A DNA stretch of 64,000 nucleotides from Myxococcales bacterium (lineage in GTDB: Bacteria; Myxococcota_A; Bradymonadia; Bradymonadales; GCA-2716585), in contig PBBL01000085.1 of the NCBI GenBank assembly GCA_002716585.1, positions 1 to 64,000 of the forward strand, read 5' to 3'. The notes beneath the pieces were generated by a model. That model was not told the origin of the DNA. It did not search any database and saw only the letters and a program-made list of their open reading frames with translations. Position 1 is the stretch's first letter, and the number at the start of each line of letters is the position of its first letter. A program made the position numbers and the translations under genes. Shown here in pieces: positions 62,620 through 64,000 of the stretch.

Positions 62620-63578
62620 ACCGCCACCTGATCACCGGCGCCACCACCCCGCTCGGCCGCGCCCTCATCGCCGAGCTGCTCGCCGCGCCCGACACCGAGG
62701 CCATACTCGCCGTCGGCATCGAGCCCCCCTCCCGGGTGGACCTCCCCGACGACCCGCGCCTGACCTACACCCGCGCCAACCTCGCGCGGAGCCGCAGCAT
62801 CCGCAAGCTCCTCTTTGGCCCCGCCAAGGACCTCAAGCTGACCACCATCGCCCACCTCGCCCAACACCGCAGCGCCGCCGCACAGGGCCGCGAGGCCTAC
62901 GCCCTCAACGTCGAGAGCATCCGCGACCTCATGCCCATGGCCGAGCGCCACCCCACCCTGCGCCGCTTCGTCTACCGCAGCTACGCCGAGGTCTACGCCG
63001 TCCGCGCCGACAAGCCCCAGATCCTCGCCGAGGACCACCCCCTCAACCTCGCCCCCCGCACCCCCCAATGGATCCGCGACCGGGTCGAGGCCGACCTCAC
63101 CGTCTGCACCCGCATGGGGATGTCGCCGCTCAGCATCAGCGTCCTTCGCTTCGCCGAGTGCCTGGCCCCCGACATGGGCAGCCAGCTCCACGACTACCTC
63201 CAGTCCCGGGTCTGCTTCCGCCCGCTGGGCTTCGACCCCATGCTCAACCTCACCACCGTCGCCGACATGGCCCGCGCGCTCGCCCTCGCCCTCCGCTCCG
63301 AGGCCCAGGGCGTCTTCAACATCCCCGCCTGGGACACGCTCCCCCTCTCCCGGGTGATCCAGCTCGCCGGGCGCCGCGCCGTGCCCGTCCCCGGGCCGCT
63401 CATGACGCCGCTCTACGCGATGCGCTCGCGCACCCTCGGCACCGACTTCCGCTACGACCTCAACGCCTGGCGCTTTCACTTCAGCGGCGTCCTCGACGGC
63501 TCCCGCGCTCGCCACGTCCTCGGCTTCGACCCCACCCACCCCATCGACTGGGCCACCCTCGCCGCCCTGCTGCCTTGA
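62616..63578 (+). CDS. NAD-dependent epimerase/dehydratase-like protein
   Basis: This 320-residue extended-SDR fold protein starts HLITGATTPLGRALIAELL (GxxxxxG nucleotide loop). It has the NAH-like TIAHLAQHRSAAAQG stretch and VYRSYAEVYAV, but a standard YxxxK is not evident, so catalysis is uncertain. Its C-terminal part has FNIPAWDTLPLSRVIQLAGR, common in such proteins. ATG 62616 overlaps the acyltransferase stop. This acyltransferase/epimerase pairing recurs in Myxococcota-like genomes as far as I recall, with no defined pathway. Confidence 0.8.
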   Translation: MNRHLITGATTPLGRALIAELLAAPDTEAILAVGIEPPSRVDLPDDPRLTYTRANLARSRSIRKLLFGPAKDLKLTTIAHLAQHRSAAAQGREAYALNVESIRDLMPMAERHPTLRRFVYRSYAEVYAVRADKPQILAEDHPLNLAPRTPQWIRDRVEADLTVCTRMGMSPLSISVLRFAECLAPDMGSQLHDYLQSRVCFRPLGFDPMLNLTTVADMARALALALRSEAQGVFNIPAWDTLPLSRVIQLAGRRAVPVPGPLMTPLYAMRSRTLGTDFRYDLNAWRFHFSGVLDGSRARHVLGFDPTHPIDWATLAALLP

Positions 63579-63675
63579 CCCCTTTGGCGATCGCCCCATC
63601 GCGCGTGCAACTCCAGCGGCTCCGTGGTAGTCTCTGAAACACGTTTCAGTCGCTCGAACAGGGGAGGAGCAGCCG

Positions 63676-64000
63676 ATGACACGCGCCGCGGTGATGTACG
63701 ATTTCATGACCCCTCTGGAGGTGGTCGAGGTGGAGCTGCGCGAGCCAGCGCCCGACGAGGTGGTGGTTCGGATGGCGGCGAGCGGGATGTGCCGGACCGA
63801 CCTCTCCGTGATCCAGTGCAAGCTCCCCTACCCGCCCCCGGTGGTGCTCGGCCATGAGGGCGCGGGCGTCGTGGAGTCGGTGGGGTCGGGCGTGAGGCAC
63901 CTCAAGCCCGGCGATCGGGTGGTGCTCTCGGGGATCACCCACTGCGGGCGCTGCCGCTACTGCCTCGACGCCACCCCGCACCTCTGCCCGACGGGCGTGC
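63676..64000 (+). CDS. Zinc-dependent alcohol dehydrogenase (MDR family), 3' end outside the window
   Basis: The first 108 residues of a medium-chain dehydrogenase are visible. The catalytic zinc ligand Cys39 lies in ASGMCRTDLSVI, followed by VVLGHEGAGVVESVGSGV with the His-Glu pair, LKPGDRVVLS, and the structural-zinc Cys run CGRCRYCLDATPHLC. The pattern is that of class III/NDMA- or mycothiol-type alcohol dehydrogenases. GGGGAGGAGC precedes the ATG. The frame is open at the window end. Confidence 0.88.
   Translation, partial: MTRAAVMYDFMTPLEVVEVELREPAPDEVVVRMAASGMCRTDLSVIQCKLPYPPPVVLGHEGAGVVESVGSGVRHLKPGDRVVLSGITHCGRCRYCLDATPHLCPTGV

Overview
The window is high-GC DNA with almost no wasted space. 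It looks like a chromosome segment from Myxococcota (deltaproteobacterial lineage). The evidence is a pilB-pilT-pilC-pilS-pilR-pilA operon in the myxobacterial order, three transmembrane Hanks-type Ser/Thr kinases, SUMF1/FGE-type and HEAT/TPR proteins, a Cys-rich DUF4215-type lipoprotein, a CarH/CarA-type B12 photoreceptor regulator, and very high GC. I cannot assign a genus. I saw no rRNA, tRNA, CRISPR array or transposase.

Layout. 1-6.6 kb: envelope and unknown proteins (small secreted protein, DUF5713 protein, HEAT-repeat membrane protein, PQQ-type beta-propeller, CPBP-type membrane protein, orphan solute-binding lipoprotein). 6.6-8.9 kb: a motif-rich 426-bp gap, an ECF-type sigma factor, a palindrome-bearing gap and a MerR/B12-binding regulator. 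9-13.1 kb: tgt, a UDP-glycosyltransferase, an inverted/tandem repeat element, ridA and lysine 2,3-aminomutase. 13.1-20.9 kb: a zinc-ribbon/SUMF1 membrane protein, a repeat-containing lipoprotein, dnaB behind a long structured leader, HU with a strong terminator, then a TPR protein and its kinase. 21.2-32.2 kb: the type IV pilus operon, followed by a receptor kinase with a substrate-binding-protein ectodomain. 32.3-43.3 kb: a cytochrome P450, then a minus-strand purine cluster read guaB-guaA-(small ORF)-purA-purB-purC-purF. 43.5-50 kb: a less GC-rich stretch with a TFIIB-type zinc-finger protein, two unknown proteins, a kinase-TPR-SUMF1 protein and an array of palindromes. 50.1-56.9 kb: a lipoprotein/FadL pair, then a sulfotransferase, DUF1214-type protein, SDR and SRPBCC protein, which together suggest handling of a hydrophobic compound. 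56.9-64 kb: carA-carB, a small DUF2892-type membrane protein, an acyltransferase/epimerase pair, and a zinc alcohol dehydrogenase cut by the window end.

The main discovery candidate is GuaB (IMP dehydrogenase). Its active-site loop is split by a 377-residue LAGLIDADG intein placed two residues before the catalytic Cys, so the enzyme should be inactive until splicing. Other signals are an array of five exact and three near-exact GATGATCATC palindromes at about 42-bp spacing (49800-50062), GCGTGTT-type palindromes in front of the B12 photoreceptor gene, a composite repeat element at 11380-11532, and a receptor kinase with an amino-acid-binding-protein-like ectodomain directly downstream of pilA.
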